Shown: positions 34,728 through 44,232, numbered from the stretch's first letter. The stretch is DNA of 64,000 nucleotides from Halobacteriales archaeon YIM A00013 (GCA_025041195.1 JAKCFM010000001.1:930001-994000); one strand, 5' to 3'. Numbers and translations: made by a program. The notes: a model not told the origin generated them from the sequence alone.

Positions 34728-36311
34728 TCAAAGCGGGATATTCCCATGATCTTTTGGCAATGATTCGCCCCGTTTGCCCCGCAACAGTTCGAGATCATCG
34801 ATCAGCCGCCGTCGGGTGTCCGCCGGCACGATAACGTCGGAGAGATAGCCACGCTCTGCTGGTTTATACGGGTTGGCGAATTCGGTTTTGTACTCGTCGA
34901 TCAACGACTCCCTGCGCGCGTCGGTGTCGTCGGCCTCGGCGAGTTCATCGCGGTAGAGTATGTTCACCGCCCCACGCGGACCAAGCACTGCAAGCTCTGC
35001 GGACGGCCAGGCATACGCTCGGTCTGCACCGAGATCCTTCGAGCCCATGACGATGTACGCACCGCCGTAGGCTTTCCGCGTCACAACCGTTAACAGCGGA
35101 ACGGTCGCCTCAGCGTACGCGTAGATCAACTTCGCCCCGTGGCGGATGATGCCTTCGTGTTCCTGGTCCGTTCCTGGGAGAAAACCAGGCGTGTCGACGA
35201 GCGTGAGTACTGGCACGTTGTAGGCATCACAAAACCGAACGAATCGGGCAGCCTTCTCGCTGGCGTCGATGTCGATCGTGCCGGCGATCGCGCGCGGTTG
35301 GTTGGCGACAATCCCAACGGACTGTCCGTCCATCCGGGCAAAGCCAACGATCATGTTCCGCGCGTACTGCTCGTGAATTTCGAAGAACGAACCCGTATCG
35401 ACGATCTCATCGATCACCGCGTTCATGTCGTAGGGCTTTTTCGTCTCGTTCGGAACGATCTCCTGGAGATTCTCACAGTCACGGTCGGGACTGTCCCAGG
35501 TTTCGACGGTTGGAGGATCTTCCATCGTGTTCTGGGGCAGATACGAGAGCAGCTGTCGAATGGCATCGAGTGCGTCTCGCTCGTCCTCGAAGGCGCCATG
35601 GGCGACGCCGCTCGTGGAAGTGTGCGCACCCGCGCCGCCGAGTTCGCGCATGGAGATCTGCTCGCCCGTCACCGTTTCGATCACGTCCGGGCCGGTGATC
35701 ATCATGTGACTCGTCTCCGAAACCATGAATGTGAAATCCGTCAGTGCGGGCGAGTAGGTCGCGCCGCCCGCGCACGGGCCCATTATGCAGGAGATCTGTG
35801 GAATGACGCCGCTTGCCTGCGTGTTCCGTCGGAAAATGCGTGCAAACCCACTGAGCGAGTCGACGCCCTCTTGAATCCGTGCCCCACCGGAGTCGTTCAG
35901 CCCGATCACTGGGACGCCGGCATCAATTGCCTGATCCATCGCGCGACAGATCTTGTCTGCCACGACTTCCCCGACAGAGCCACCCAACACCGTGAAATCG
36001 TGCGCAAAAACGAACACCTTCCGGCCGTCGATCGATCCATACCCAGTGACGACTGCATCGCCGGGGTACGACGCCGCATCCATCCCGAAGTTCTGACAGC
36101 GCTGTTCAGAAAACGGAGCGAGCTCACGGAACGTCTCATCGTCGAGCAGATAGTCGATCCGCTCATGAGCGGTGAGCTTTCCTTTCTTGTGCTGTGATTC
36201 GATCCGATCGGGGCCACCACCTGCGCGTGAGTCGGCGCGTCTGGCGGCCAGTTCTTCGACCGCCTCGGTTTCGGTGCCAGAGGCGTCTTGTTCCGGCAGT
36301 TCCTTACTCAT
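34728..36311 (-). CDS. pccB: Acyl-CoA carboxylase carboxyltransferase subunit (PccB/MmdA type)
   Basis: A 527-residue crotonase-fold carboxyltransferase. It contains [27 protein letters not shown], the oxyanion loops [13 protein letters not shown] and [16 protein letters not shown], and in the second half [13 protein letters not shown] and [13 protein letters not shown]. It moves CO2 from carboxybiotin to an acyl-CoA such as propionyl- or acetyl-CoA. No biotin carboxylase or biotin carrier gene is near, so the partner must be encoded elsewhere. It lies three bases after the SDR gene, and the operon continues with the PccX-like, thiolase and DUF35 genes. Confidence 0.93.
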   Translation of the reverse strand: MSKELPEQDASGTETEAVEELAARRADSRAGGGPDRIESQHKKGKLTAHERIDYLLDDETFRELAPFSEQRCQNFGMDAASYPGDAVVTGYGSIDGRKVFVFAHDFTVLGGSVGEVVADKICRAMDQAIDAGVPVIGLNDSGGARIQEGVDSLSGFARIFRRNTQASGVIPQISCIMGPCAGGATYSPALTDFTFMVSETSHMMITGPDVIETVTGEQISMRELGGAGAHTSTSGVAHGAFEDERDALDAIRQLLSYLPQNTMEDPPTVETWDSPDRDCENLQEIVPNETKKPYDMNAVIDEIVDTGSFFEIHEQYARNMIVGFARMDGQSVGIVANQPRAIAGTIDIDASEKAARFVRFCDAYNVPVLTLVDTPGFLPGTDQEHEGIIRHGAKLIYAYAEATVPLLTVVTRKAYGGAYIVMGSKDLGADRAYAWPSAELAVLGPRGAVNILYRDELAEADDTDARRESLIDEYKTEFANPYKPAERGYLSDVIVPADTRRRLIDDLELLRGKRGESLPKDHGNIPL

Positions 36312-36314
36312 GGG

Positions 36315-37061
36315 CTACCACTCCATCCCTCCAGTAATCGGCACAATCTGCCCGGTCATATAGCCTGATCGGCTGCACGCGAGATAGCGGGCGAGACCAG
36401 CGATCTCTTCGGGTGCGGCGAATCGATCGAGGGGGATCTGCTCGATGATGTCCGCCTGGACGTCGTCTGGAACCTGTTCGAGCATATCAGTTTGAACGAA
36501 GCCGGGTGCAATGCAATTAACGGTCGTTCCTGAACTGGCTGCTTCGAGGGCTAACGTCCGTGTGAACCCGACCAACCCGCTTTTTGCGGCCGCGTAGTTT
36601 GCTTGGCCATAGTTTCCGACTAACCCAATCATAGATGAGATATTAATCACCCGTCCCTCGCTTGCGTTGCATAGATCAGTGTAAAATGTCTGCGTACAGT
36701 TAAAAACGCCACCCAAGTTGACATCAATTACCTCATCCCACTGAGAACGGGTCATGTTCTTAAACGTCCGGTCTGCCGTGATCCCGGCGTTGTTCACGAG
36801 AACGTCGACGGGCCCAAACGCGTGGTGGGTACTTTCTCTGAGCGCCTCCATAGCGGTCTCGTCCGTAATGTCTCCCTGTACCGCGATCGCCTCACCACCG
36901 GTCTCCGCGTCGATCGTCTCAACGACCGAATGGGCGGCTCGCTCCGACGACCGGTAGTTAACGACCACGTTTGCACCGGCGTCCCCGAATTCGATCGCGA
37001 TTGCCCGACCAATACCCCGTGACGCCCCCGTTACGACGCACGTCTTGTGGTTTAGATCCAT
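36315..37061 (-). CDS. 3-oxoacyl-(ACP/CoA) reductase, SDR family (FabG/PhaB-like)
   Basis: A 248-residue short-chain dehydrogenase. NADPH-binding motif TGASRGIGRA (residues 12-21), VNNAG, catalytic Ser in INISSMIG, YAAAK with the Tyr-Lys pair, and CIAPGFVQTDM are all present. FabG/PhaB proteins reduce acetoacetyl-CoA or 3-oxoacyl-ACP; haloarchaea use PhaB for polyhydroxyalkanoate. It is the first gene of the carboxylase/thiolase operon. A TATA-like AATTAAAC box lies about 25 nt upstream (37084-37091), compatible with a leaderless mRNA. Confidence 0.9.
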   Translation of the reverse strand: MDLNHKTCVVTGASRGIGRAIAIEFGDAGANVVVNYRSSERAAHSVVETIDAETGGEAIAVQGDITDETAMEALRESTHHAFGPVDVLVNNAGITADRTFKNMTRSQWDEVIDVNLGGVFNCTQTFYTDLCNASEGRVINISSMIGLVGNYGQANYAAAKSGLVGFTRTLALEAASSGTTVNCIAPGFVQTDMLEQVPDDVQADIIEQIPLDRFAAPEEIAGLARYLACSRSGYMTGQIVPITGGMEW

Positions 37062-37083
37062 TGTTCAACTCTCAACTGTAAAA

Positions 37084-37091
37084 GTTTAATT
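37084..37091 (-). promoter_or_regulatory. Putative TATA box of the acyl-CoA operon
   Basis: AATTAAAC on the minus strand, centred about 27 nt before the SDR gene ATG, a typical haloarchaeal leaderless promoter distance. The rest of the 279-bp divergent spacer is AT-rich and also holds a short direct repeat at 37151-37178. Confidence 0.55.
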
Positions 37092-37150
37092 GACATATTT
37101 GTTGTTTGGTGCTATATCCGATGAACTGATCATTCGTTGGTAGTTGCATA

Positions 37151-37178
37151 AACAGGTCCACCGTTGATTAACAGGTCC
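37151..37178. repeat. Two direct repeats AACAGGTCC, 19 bp apart
   Basis: AACAGGTCC occurs at 37151-37159 and again at 37170-37178. The start-to-start spacing of 19 bp puts both on nearly the same DNA face, as in dimeric repressor sites. It lies upstream of the SDR operon and of the divergent GT75-like gene. Confidence 0.45.
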
Positions 37179-37340
37179 TGGTAGAGCATCGTCTATATTA
37201 AAGCATATGCCAGTCGATTTGGAGGATTTTGTTTGACGTATCCCAGCCAGCTTTGATGTAATTAGTATAACAAATAATGTCGGTTGCTCGATCGTAATCA
37301 ACAGCTACTTTTGACCATCTCGGGTAGGCCAACGCACGGA

Positions 37341-38510
37341 ATGACTGAAGACACCTGTGTTATAATCCCGACGATCAGGGAGTACGAATGTGTGAGAGCG
37401 TACGTTTCCAACGCCCGATCCCACGGGTTCGAGCTGGATCGGCTCTTTTTCTTGCTTGTAACAGAAGATTTCTGTAACACTGACAGCATGGCTGAAATGT
37501 TAGAGGAAGAGGGTGTATCCGGTGCGATCTACGATGGAACGCGCCGATCCGAATGGTACGAAACGCACGATATCGAGGAGTACGCCCATCTAATTCCGGC
37601 CGCGAGCCACGCTGAGACGAGTTTTGGCCTGCTGTACATGTGGGCAAATCAGCAGTTCGACTACGGGCTGTTCATCGACGACGACACGCTCCCCCACGAA
37701 TCGTTCGACTTTTTCGGTCGCCATTTCGAGAATCTCGGCTTTACTGGGACGATCGAGACCGTCGAGTCCGACGAGCGATGGGTTAACGTTCTCTATCAGA
37801 ACTTCGACGACCACGGGTTGTATCCACGTGGCTATCCCTACAGCGCGATGGACGAGGCGGTGACGGTGGATGAGACGTCGGTTGATTCGGTCGTTGCTTC
37901 ACAGGGATTGTGGACGAACGTGCCAGATCTCGATGCGGTCAGGATACTCATGGACGGTGACCTTGAGGGCCAGGCTCAGACCCGAACGAGCGCGAACGAT
38001 TACACGGGCGATTTCGTCGCCGGGGTTGGCCAGTATCTCACCGTCTGTTCGATGAATCTCGCGTTCAAACGAGAGGTGATTCCCGCGTTTTATCAGTTGC
38101 CGATGGACGACAACCCGTGGGATGTGGGGCGATTTGATGACATCTGGAGCGGGGTATTCTTAAAACGTGCGTGTGACGTGCTCGGAACGCAGGTGTACAA
38201 CGGCTATCCGCTCTGTGAGCACAACAAGGCTCCTCGATCGACGTTCGACGACCTGAACAACGAGGTTCCGGCGCTTGAGCTGAACGAACACGTCTGGGAG
38301 ATCGTCGACACAGTTGGCGACGGTGCCGAGACGTACGCCGACGTGTTTACCCAGATGGCCACCGCGTTGATCGAACACGAGCAATCATACAACAACGCTG
38401 ACTTTCTCACCTTCGTCGGCGAGCATATGCTTGAGTGGCTCGACTGCCTCGACGCTCTTTCTGCGTCGAGCACGCATCCACCGCGGGCGACGCCAGCATC
38501 GAACGACTGA
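37341..38510 (+). CDS. Reversibly glycosylated polypeptide-like glycosyltransferase (GT75)
   Basis: A 389-residue protein of the RGP/alpha-1,4-glucan-protein-synthase type. It has the N-terminal VIIPTIREYECVRAY and the DDD of FIDDDTLPHES (113-115), plus WDVGRFDDIWSGVFLK, which resembles the second conserved block. In plants these proteins are UDP-arabinopyranose mutases or self-glycosylating proteins. The sugar and role in this archaeon are unknown, but the operon with a GT-C protein suggests glycan assembly. The ATG at 37341 begins at the first conserved strand; an earlier start (37284) adds unrelated residues. Confidence 0.8.
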   Translation: MTEDTCVIIPTIREYECVRAYVSNARSHGFELDRLFFLLVTEDFCNTDSMAEMLEEEGVSGAIYDGTRRSEWYETHDIEEYAHLIPAASHAETSFGLLYMWANQQFDYGLFIDDDTLPHESFDFFGRHFENLGFTGTIETVESDERWVNVLYQNFDDHGLYPRGYPYSAMDEAVTVDETSVDSVVASQGLWTNVPDLDAVRILMDGDLEGQAQTRTSANDYTGDFVAGVGQYLTVCSMNLAFKREVIPAFYQLPMDDNPWDVGRFDDIWSGVFLKRACDVLGTQVYNGYPLCEHNKAPRSTFDDLNNEVPALELNEHVWEIVDTVGDGAETYADVFTQMATALIEHEQSYNNADFLTFVGEHMLEWLDCLDALSASSTHPPRATPASND

Positions 38511-38540
38511 TCTGTCGTGGCGTCTGCTCAGCGACCAGCA

Positions 38541-40715
38541 ATGACCGGCGGACCGATGCGTCCTCGACAGCAGTGGCTGCTGATCGCCATTGCGATCATC
38601 GGTGGCGTGGTGGTCTGGATGACGGCCCACGATCTGTTTCCATATTTGAGTGCCAATCACGATGAGGCGGTCTATCTGCAACAGGCAGCCATGCTGCTTG
38701 AGGGAAAGCTCTGGCTGACATCACCGGTCCCGGGCGCGTTTCGCCCGTGGTTTTTCGTTCTGGATGGGCCACGGCTGTATCCGAAGTACACCCCGATGAC
38801 GGCGTTGCTGTTTGCCCCAGGCGTTGCTATTGGTCATCCACGGCTCGTCCTCGGCGTGATCGGCGCTGGAATCGTCTGGTTGATCGGGTCAATCACGGCT
38901 GAAGCGTTCGACGGTCCAACCGGTGTTCTTGCCGCTGCCATCACGATAGTGACGCCGTTTTTCCTGTTCGTCTCTGCGACGTTTCTCTCGTACGCGCCGA
39001 CGACGCTGTTGACGTTGACGTTCGCACTCGCGTACATTCGGACGTTTCGACGCGGTGCGCAGTACGCGCCGATCGCGGGCGTTGCGATTGGCCTCGCGTT
39101 TTTTTCTCGACCGTTTACCGCCGTGGTCTTCGCAGTGCCGTTCATTTGTCACGCGCTGCTCGTCATCTATCGCTCACTCGGCCGACAGAACTGGCGATCG
39201 TCGATGGGTATTCGACTGGTTGTGGTCGGGATCGGTGGACTGAGTGGCGTTTGTCTAACGCTTGCGTACAACGCGATGGTGACACAGGATCCGCTCACGT
39301 TTCCGTACGCGGCGTTTGCCCCCCACGATGGGCTGGGCTTTGGACGACGGCAACTGCTCGGGTACTCCATCGAGTATACGCCAGCGCTGGCCCTCCGGGT
39401 GACAGTCCAGTCGATGTTGGAGTTGGTCACGCGCTGGAGCGCGGCCGGACCGATCGGCGCCGTGCTGGCTGCCATTGGCGCGTACACGACCGTACTGAAT
39501 GGCGACGAAGTTGACGACCAGCCGCTCTCTGACCGAACGGTCCAGCGGTTGCTGCTGGGTGTTGGTGGATCCGTCGCCGTTCTCGAAGGCTACTTCTGGG
39601 GCGTTCGAAACGCCCTTGGAGCCATTGGAAATCCGCTTGAGGGATTTGCGGCCGTATTCGGGCCGTTCTACCATTTCGATCTCCTGGTCGTTCTGAGCGC
39701 GTTCTGTGCGGCTGCGATCGTGTGGATCACACGAACGGTTCGCCCACGATTACGTCGTAGTTACACGCCAGTGCAGTACCGGGTAATCGGCGTGATCGTG
39801 CTGCTCGTTGCGACGCCAGTTGCCGGGAGCATAAGCCATGGCCAGTACGAGCGTGTCTGGGCGGACCACCAGAACGTTACTGCGGATAGAGCCACGTTGA
39901 ACGAACCGTTCGAGCGCCGTTCGGTAGCGAACGCGATCGTGTTCATGCCACCGGTGCAGGGACCCTGGCTCTCACACCCATTTGAATCCCAGAGAAACGG
40001 TGGATCGCTCACCGACGGGCCGGCCGTGTTCGCACAGCGGCGGGGACCTCGCATGAACTTTGACGTGCTTGATGCCTATCCGAACCGGCATCCGTACCGA
40101 TATACGTTTCAGGGGACCTGGCCGTCAAACGTCACTCCGGTTTTGCTCGAAGAATCGACACACGAGGGGACCGGATTCCGGTTCAGAACGCGTGTCCAGG
40201 CGCAGGGTCACCTTTCGAGCGTATCGGTTCGGCTCAGACAGGGCCATATTTACCGTACGTATTCGGCCGAGAATCAGTCGCTTCGCGAGACCATCTCGTC
40301 GACAATTCGGGTGACGAACGAGTCTATCGAGCTCGTCGAGATTGCTGGGAACACGGTCTCGAACGAGACGCAATCACAGCCCGATCGGCCGATCAGTGGC
40401 GCTGTTGGGCGCGCGGACTTCCGGCCTGGAACGGGCCAAACAGCGTACCCGCTGCCGGACGGAACTCGAATCGTGCTTTCGATCGGTATCGAGCGACCGA
40501 ATGGGACGCACGTCACCTACCACCAGTGGATCGATGTCGATCCCCAGCCAGACGCCGACACCGTGCGATTTCTCTGGCCAGGCACACAACGAATCTGCAT
40601 CAATGAAACGACCTGCAACTGGAACGGGACGTATCTCCCCCAGACTGAGACGGCATTCCCACCAACGGTTGATATGAACACCACCTGGGAACCAATTGCG
40701 GATCCAGGCGGCTGA
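38541..40715 (+). CDS. Polytopic GT-C-like glycosyltransferase with extracellular domain
   Basis: A membrane protein of about 724 residues. The N-terminal half has around 11 hydrophobic helices and an early acidic loop (LSANHDEAVYLQQ) typical of ArnT/PMT-like GT-C enzymes that use lipid-linked sugars. The C-terminal third is soluble and contains several N-x-S/T sites (for example NVTADR, NETQSQ, NGTHVT), as expected outside the cell. It follows the GT75-like gene closely. A GTG at 38517 or ATGs at 38541/38556 could be the start; I give the first ATG. The transferred sugar is unknown. Confidence 0.75.
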   Translation: MTGGPMRPRQQWLLIAIAIIGGVVVWMTAHDLFPYLSANHDEAVYLQQAAMLLEGKLWLTSPVPGAFRPWFFVLDGPRLYPKYTPMTALLFAPGVAIGHPRLVLGVIGAGIVWLIGSITAEAFDGPTGVLAAAITIVTPFFLFVSATFLSYAPTTLLTLTFALAYIRTFRRGAQYAPIAGVAIGLAFFSRPFTAVVFAVPFICHALLVIYRSLGRQNWRSSMGIRLVVVGIGGLSGVCLTLAYNAMVTQDPLTFPYAAFAPHDGLGFGRRQLLGYSIEYTPALALRVTVQSMLELVTRWSAAGPIGAVLAAIGAYTTVLNGDEVDDQPLSDRTVQRLLLGVGGSVAVLEGYFWGVRNALGAIGNPLEGFAAVFGPFYHFDLLVVLSAFCAAAIVWITRTVRPRLRRSYTPVQYRVIGVIVLLVATPVAGSISHGQYERVWADHQNVTADRATLNEPFERRSVANAIVFMPPVQGPWLSHPFESQRNGGSLTDGPAVFAQRRGPRMNFDVLDAYPNRHPYRYTFQGTWPSNVTPVLLEESTHEGTGFRFRTRVQAQGHLSSVSVRLRQGHIYRTYSAENQSLRETISSTIRVTNESIELVEIAGNTVSNETQSQPDRPISGAVGRADFRPGTGQTAYPLPDGTRIVLSIGIERPNGTHVTYHQWIDVDPQPDADTVRFLWPGTQRICINETTCNWNGTYLPQTETAFPPTVDMNTTWEPIADPGG

Positions 40716-40720
40716 TCCGA

Positions 40721-41422
40721 TCACCGAAGGCGCTCTTCGAAACAGACCTTCACGATGGATTTGGCTATTGCGAGGCCACCCTGAATCGGATCGAGTTTCG
40801 TTTCACCGCGACGCTCCCGGTAGTTGATCGGGATCTCACGAACGTCGTAGCCCCGCATCAGCGGACGGATCAGCAGTTCGGCTGAGAGACCGGTGTTCTC
40901 CGTCCATTTGATCTGCTGGAGCAGTTCGCGTCGATACGCTCGCATCCCGGTGGTTGTGTCGTGGACTCGATGGCTCATCAATGCGCTCGCGAGCCCGGCA
41001 AACACCAGATTTCCGAACCGATTGAACGATGGCATCTCGTCTGCACCGTGGTAGAGCCGGTCACCGCTCACCACATCGTATCCGTCGTTGATCAACGAGA
41101 GAAATTCCGGCAGCGCTTCCATCGGATAGGTGTCGTCACAATCCGTCGTGACGACGACCGGCCGATCGGCACTCAACACCGCCTTGCGGACCGCGACGCC
41201 GTATCCCTGCGGAGGCTGTTCGATCACACGCGCCCCATGGTCACGGGCGATGTCCGGCGTCCGATCACTCGATCCATCTACACAGATCACTTCGGCACGA
41301 CCACCTGTCACTCGATTGATATCCTCTAGGACGATACCGATCGATTCCGCTTCGTTGTACGTCCCCATCACGACGCTCAAATCGTCGAACGTGAACTGGC
41401 TTTGCTCGGCTTCCTTTTGCAT
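40721..41422 (-). CDS. aglJ: GT2 dolichyl-phosphate glycosyltransferase AglJ-like
   Basis: A 233-residue family-2 transferase of the DPM1/AglJ group. LSVVMGTYNEAESIGIVL and CVDGSSDRTPDIARDHG build the nucleotide-sugar fold, with D94/D96/D97 in TTDCDDTYP as metal ligands. GMRAYRRELLQQI and INYRERRGETKL are the acceptor-side motifs. AglJ in Haloferax attaches the first hexose to dolichol phosphate. The ATG at 41422 was chosen as the conserved start; eight upstream codons are doubtful. It is convergent with the GT-C gene. Confidence 0.85.
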   Translation of the reverse strand: MQKEAEQSQFTFDDLSVVMGTYNEAESIGIVLEDINRVTGGRAEVICVDGSSDRTPDIARDHGARVIEQPPQGYGVAVRKAVLSADRPVVVTTDCDDTYPMEALPEFLSLINDGYDVVSGDRLYHGADEMPSFNRFGNLVFAGLASALMSHRVHDTTTGMRAYRRELLQQIKWTENTGLSAELLIRPLMRGYDVREIPINYRERRGETKLDPIQGGLAIAKSIVKVCFEERLR

Positions 41423-41690
41423 TGCTTCCCCCTCGGTGTAGCGCACACTTCAGCGTTATCAAATTCTGACAAAAGATATCGCGTATTCGTCCAGTTTCAT
41501 CGACGTGAGATCAGTCCCTCTGCCAATTCCACAGCACGAACGAGCTCGCAGAGAAAAATACGAGAGAGTATTGTAATAACAGAATACTATATTAGCCGTT
41601 CGTGCGTTCATTGCTTGGTGTGTGGATCCGATCGAGAGCGATTCGAACAGAAACGGTTGGCGACAAAAAACGATGCGAGAGAACGCCCTG

Positions 41691-41702
41691 AGGGAGTGAG
41701 AT
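41691..41702 (+). promoter_or_regulatory. Shine-Dalgarno-like site of the DUF7344 gene
   Basis: GAGGGAGTGAG-like purine-rich stretch a few bases before the ATG at 41707. The upstream AT-rich patch (TACTATATTAG near 41585) would place transcription about 90-100 nt before the gene, unusual beside the mostly leaderless genes here. Confidence 0.4.
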
Positions 41703-41706
41703 ACTG

Positions 41707-42087
41707 ATGAATCCACCCGTAGATCTCCAGGCACACGCCAGTGCCCTGTGTGGACTTACAACTGACACCCAGCCGTTCGACATTCTCGGCAATCTCCGCC
41801 GTCGAACGATCGTCCGATATATGGGGCTGCTTGGGGCGACTGACGCCGTCAGTACGACGGAACTTGCCAGGGTGTGTGCCGCCGTCGAGCGACAGCTTCC
41901 CGTGAGTCAAATCGACCACTCTGCGTACCGACACGCGTATCAGTCGCTACGGAGCCGTGATATTCCCCGGCTCGAATCCGCGGCTGTGCTCGATCGAGAG
42001 TCCCGGGATACGATCTACCGTGGCGAATCGTTCGACCGCTTCGAAGGGACCCTGACTGCAATCGAACCCGTCTTTCGTGATGGGTGA
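41707..42087 (+). CDS. DUF7344-type HTH regulator
   Basis: A 126-residue protein. FDILGNLRRRTIVRYMGLLG followed by STTELARVCAA is the typical start of haloarchaeal winged-helix proteins now called DUF7344, and SAYRHAYQSLRSRDIPRLE fits their second half. A transcription role is likely, but no target is evident. It starts after a purine-rich ribosome-binding site and a leader of perhaps 90 nt. Confidence 0.8.
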   Translation: MNPPVDLQAHASALCGLTTDTQPFDILGNLRRRTIVRYMGLLGATDAVSTTELARVCAAVERQLPVSQIDHSAYRHAYQSLRSRDIPRLESAAVLDRESRDTIYRGESFDRFEGTLTAIEPVFRDG

Positions 42088-42134
42088 TCGTCCTGACACC
42101 GTAGCTATACCTGGACAGCATCCCTACAGACAGT

Positions 42135-42977
42135 ATGGAATATCTCTCAGCGAGTGGTGAACGCATGCCGAAGATTGGACTTGGCACCTGGCAGCTCACG
42201 GGTGACCGGTGTCGAACGGTCGTGACGGAGGCCCTCGAAGCGGGCTATCGACATATCGACACCGCACAGATGTATCAGAATGAAGCCGCAATTGGGGATG
42301 CGATCACCGACAGCGACGTCGACCGCGACGACCTGTTTCTGACGACGAAGCTCAAGCCGGGGAATCTGGACGCCGAATCGGTGTATCGCTCGACAGACGA
42401 GAGCTGTTCGCGACTCGACACCGGCTATCTCGACCTGCTGTTAATCCACTGGCCGGAAGATTGGATTCCAACCCGTCCGTCGCTGTCGGAGACGCTTTCT
42501 GCGATGAACGAGCTCTATGAGGCGGGAAAGGTTCGAAACATCGGGGTAAGCAACTTCAGTGTCGACCGATTACACGCCGCCAGATCGTATTCGAACACGC
42601 CAATTCTGACCAATCAGGTGCAGTATCATCCGTACTGGGACCAGACAGCAATGGTCGAATACTGCCAAATTCACGATCTCGCGCTGACGGCGTACAGTCC
42701 GTTCGGAACGGGCCTCGCACTCGATGATCCAGTGCTCGACGCTATCGGTGACCAATACGGCAAATCAGGGCCACAGGTGGTGTTGCGCTGGCTCACGCAG
42801 CAAGAAAACGTCATTACGATCCCGAAAACGACGTCGAAAGCGCATCTTGCGGCGAATCTCGACGTGTTTGACGTTTCGCTTACCGACGCAGAAATGGATC
42901 GCATTCACAGACCGTCGAAGCTCCGAACCGTCAAGGGGAAGATTCGCTCGCTCGTCTCTCGGGAGTCACCACGCTGA
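42135..42977 (+). CDS. Aldo/keto reductase
   Basis: A 280-residue NADPH-dependent reductase of the AKR superfamily. The catalytic Asp/Tyr/Lys/His are in GYRHIDTAQMYQNE, the LTTKLKPGN strand and LLIHWPEDW; the cofactor end reads IPKTTSKAHLAANLDVFD. These enzymes reduce aldehydes or ketones such as 2,5-diketogluconate or glyoxal; the substrate here is unknown. The ORF has the usual length and ends 5 bp before the convergent DUF7126 gene. Confidence 0.92.
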   Translation: MEYLSASGERMPKIGLGTWQLTGDRCRTVVTEALEAGYRHIDTAQMYQNEAAIGDAITDSDVDRDDLFLTTKLKPGNLDAESVYRSTDESCSRLDTGYLDLLLIHWPEDWIPTRPSLSETLSAMNELYEAGKVRNIGVSNFSVDRLHAARSYSNTPILTNQVQYHPYWDQTAMVEYCQIHDLALTAYSPFGTGLALDDPVLDAIGDQYGKSGPQVVLRWLTQQENVITIPKTTSKAHLAANLDVFDVSLTDAEMDRIHRPSKLRTVKGKIRSLVSRESPR

Positions 42978-42982
42978 GGATC

Positions 42983-43315
42983 TCACAGTTCGTCGGTGAG
43001 CGTCTCTGCGACGGTTTCGGGCGCCAGCAGCGCCGGATCGACAATGAGCTCTGCGGTGGCTCTAGCGAACTCGGGGATGGAATCTTCGCTGTAAACGACA
43101 ACCCTGAGATCATCGTTCAGTTCACGGGCGATCGGAATGGACGTTGCGAGTGTGACGTCCGTGACGACGAGGAGATCGGCCGTCGGGGCGTTTGCGTCCT
43201 GAAGCTGTTCTTTCGAGCCAGTGCCGGGAACGCGAGTGACTGAAGTGCCAACCGATTCGAGGGCGTCTCCAAGATCGTCGTCGTCCGGTCCGATGAGGAT
43301 TGCTGTAGCAGTCAT
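42983..43315 (-). CDS. DUF7126-like protein downstream of guaA
   Basis: A 110-residue alpha/beta protein with Rossmann-like strands (ATAILIGPDDDDLGDALESVG, DLLVVTDVTLAT, RVVVYSEDSIPEF). From memory it is the haloarchaeal DUF7126 family, regularly found downstream of guaA and pyrG. No function is known. Its start shares one base with the guaA stop. Confidence 0.8.
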   Translation of the reverse strand: MTATAILIGPDDDDLGDALESVGTSVTRVPGTGSKEQLQDANAPTADLLVVTDVTLATSIPIARELNDDLRVVVYSEDSIPEFARATAELIVDPALLAPETVAETLTDEL

Positions 43316-44232
43316 TATTCGTATTCGATGGTTGCGGGGGGTTTGTGTGTAACGTCGTAGAGAACGCGGGCAACGTTGGGGATCGTTCCGGTGATTCGAC
43401 TCTGGATCCGCTGGAGGACGTCCCAGTCGAGTTCCTGTGCACGCGCGGTCATCCCGTCGCGACTCTCGACCGACCGAATCGCAACGACGTGCCCGTGCAC
43501 CCGGTTATCACCCTTGACACCGGTCGCTTTCCCGAGCACGGCGGCGAACGCCTGCCATGGCTCGTACGGTTCGAGTTCGTCCTCGACGATCGCGGTGGCT
43601 TCACGCGCCGTTTCGAGTTTCGGTTCGGTCACGGCACCGACAATCCGTACTGCCAACCCGGGTCCGGGAAACGGCATTCGCTCGGCGACGACCGATTCGA
43701 GCCCAAGCGCGCGGGCAACGTCGCGGACTTCGTCTTTGTACAGATCACGCACCGGTTCGACAATTCCTTCAAAATCCACCACATCCGGCAGTCCACCAAC
43801 GTTGTGGTGTGATTTGATGTTCCCCTCGCTTTCGATTCGATCCGGATAGATCGTTCCCTGGACCAGAAAGTCAGCGTCGCTCTCGCGAGCCTCGCGTTCG
43901 AACTCCCGAATGAACTGCTCACCGATCACGTGGCGCTTTTCTTCTGGATCGGTGATATCTTCTAACGCGTCAAGAAATCGTTCCTGGGCAGAGACGATCT
44001 GGAGCCGTTCCATAAACGAGAACGTTTCGCGGATCTGTTCGGTTTCGCCCTTTCGCATCAGGCCAGTGTCGACGTACACCGGGACGAGCTGCTCGCCGAT
44101 CGCTTCGTGGGCCAGCGCGGCCGCAACCGAGGAATCCACGCCCCCGGAGAGCGCAATAACCGCGTTTCGGTCGCCGATGGTCGATCGAATCTCCTCGACG
44201 GCTTCCTCGATGAAGGTGTCCGTTTCGACCAT
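43315..44232 (-). CDS. guaA: GMP synthase, PP-ATPase subunit (archaeal GuaAb)
   Basis: A 305-residue ATP-pyrophosphatase subunit that adenylates XMP. It has the PP-loop [15 protein letters not shown] (44-58), the [11 protein letters not shown] and [11 protein letters not shown] loops, and the C-terminal dimer part ending in [16 protein letters not shown]. As in many archaea, the glutaminase subunit is a separate gene, not in this window. It shares one base with pyrG upstream and with the DUF7126-type gene downstream. Confidence 0.95.
   Translation of the reverse strand: MVETDTFIEEAVEEIRSTIGDRNAVIALSGGVDSSVAAALAHEAIGEQLVPVYVDTGLMRKGETEQIRETFSFMERLQIVSAQERFLDALEDITDPEEKRHVIGEQFIREFEREARESDADFLVQGTIYPDRIESEGNIKSHHNVGGLPDVVDFEGIVEPVRDLYKDEVRDVARALGLESVVAERMPFPGPGLAVRIVGAVTEPKLETAREATAIVEDELEPYEPWQAFAAVLGKATGVKGDNRVHGHVVAIRSVESRDGMTARAQELDWDVLQRIQSRITGTIPNVARVLYDVTHKPPATIEYE

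Noticed and set aside
35139-36197. A 352-codon open frame on the plus strand opposite the carboxyltransferase gene
   Set aside because: It mirrors a well-conserved gene on the other strand, has no family motif and reflects codon bias that leaves the antisense frame open.
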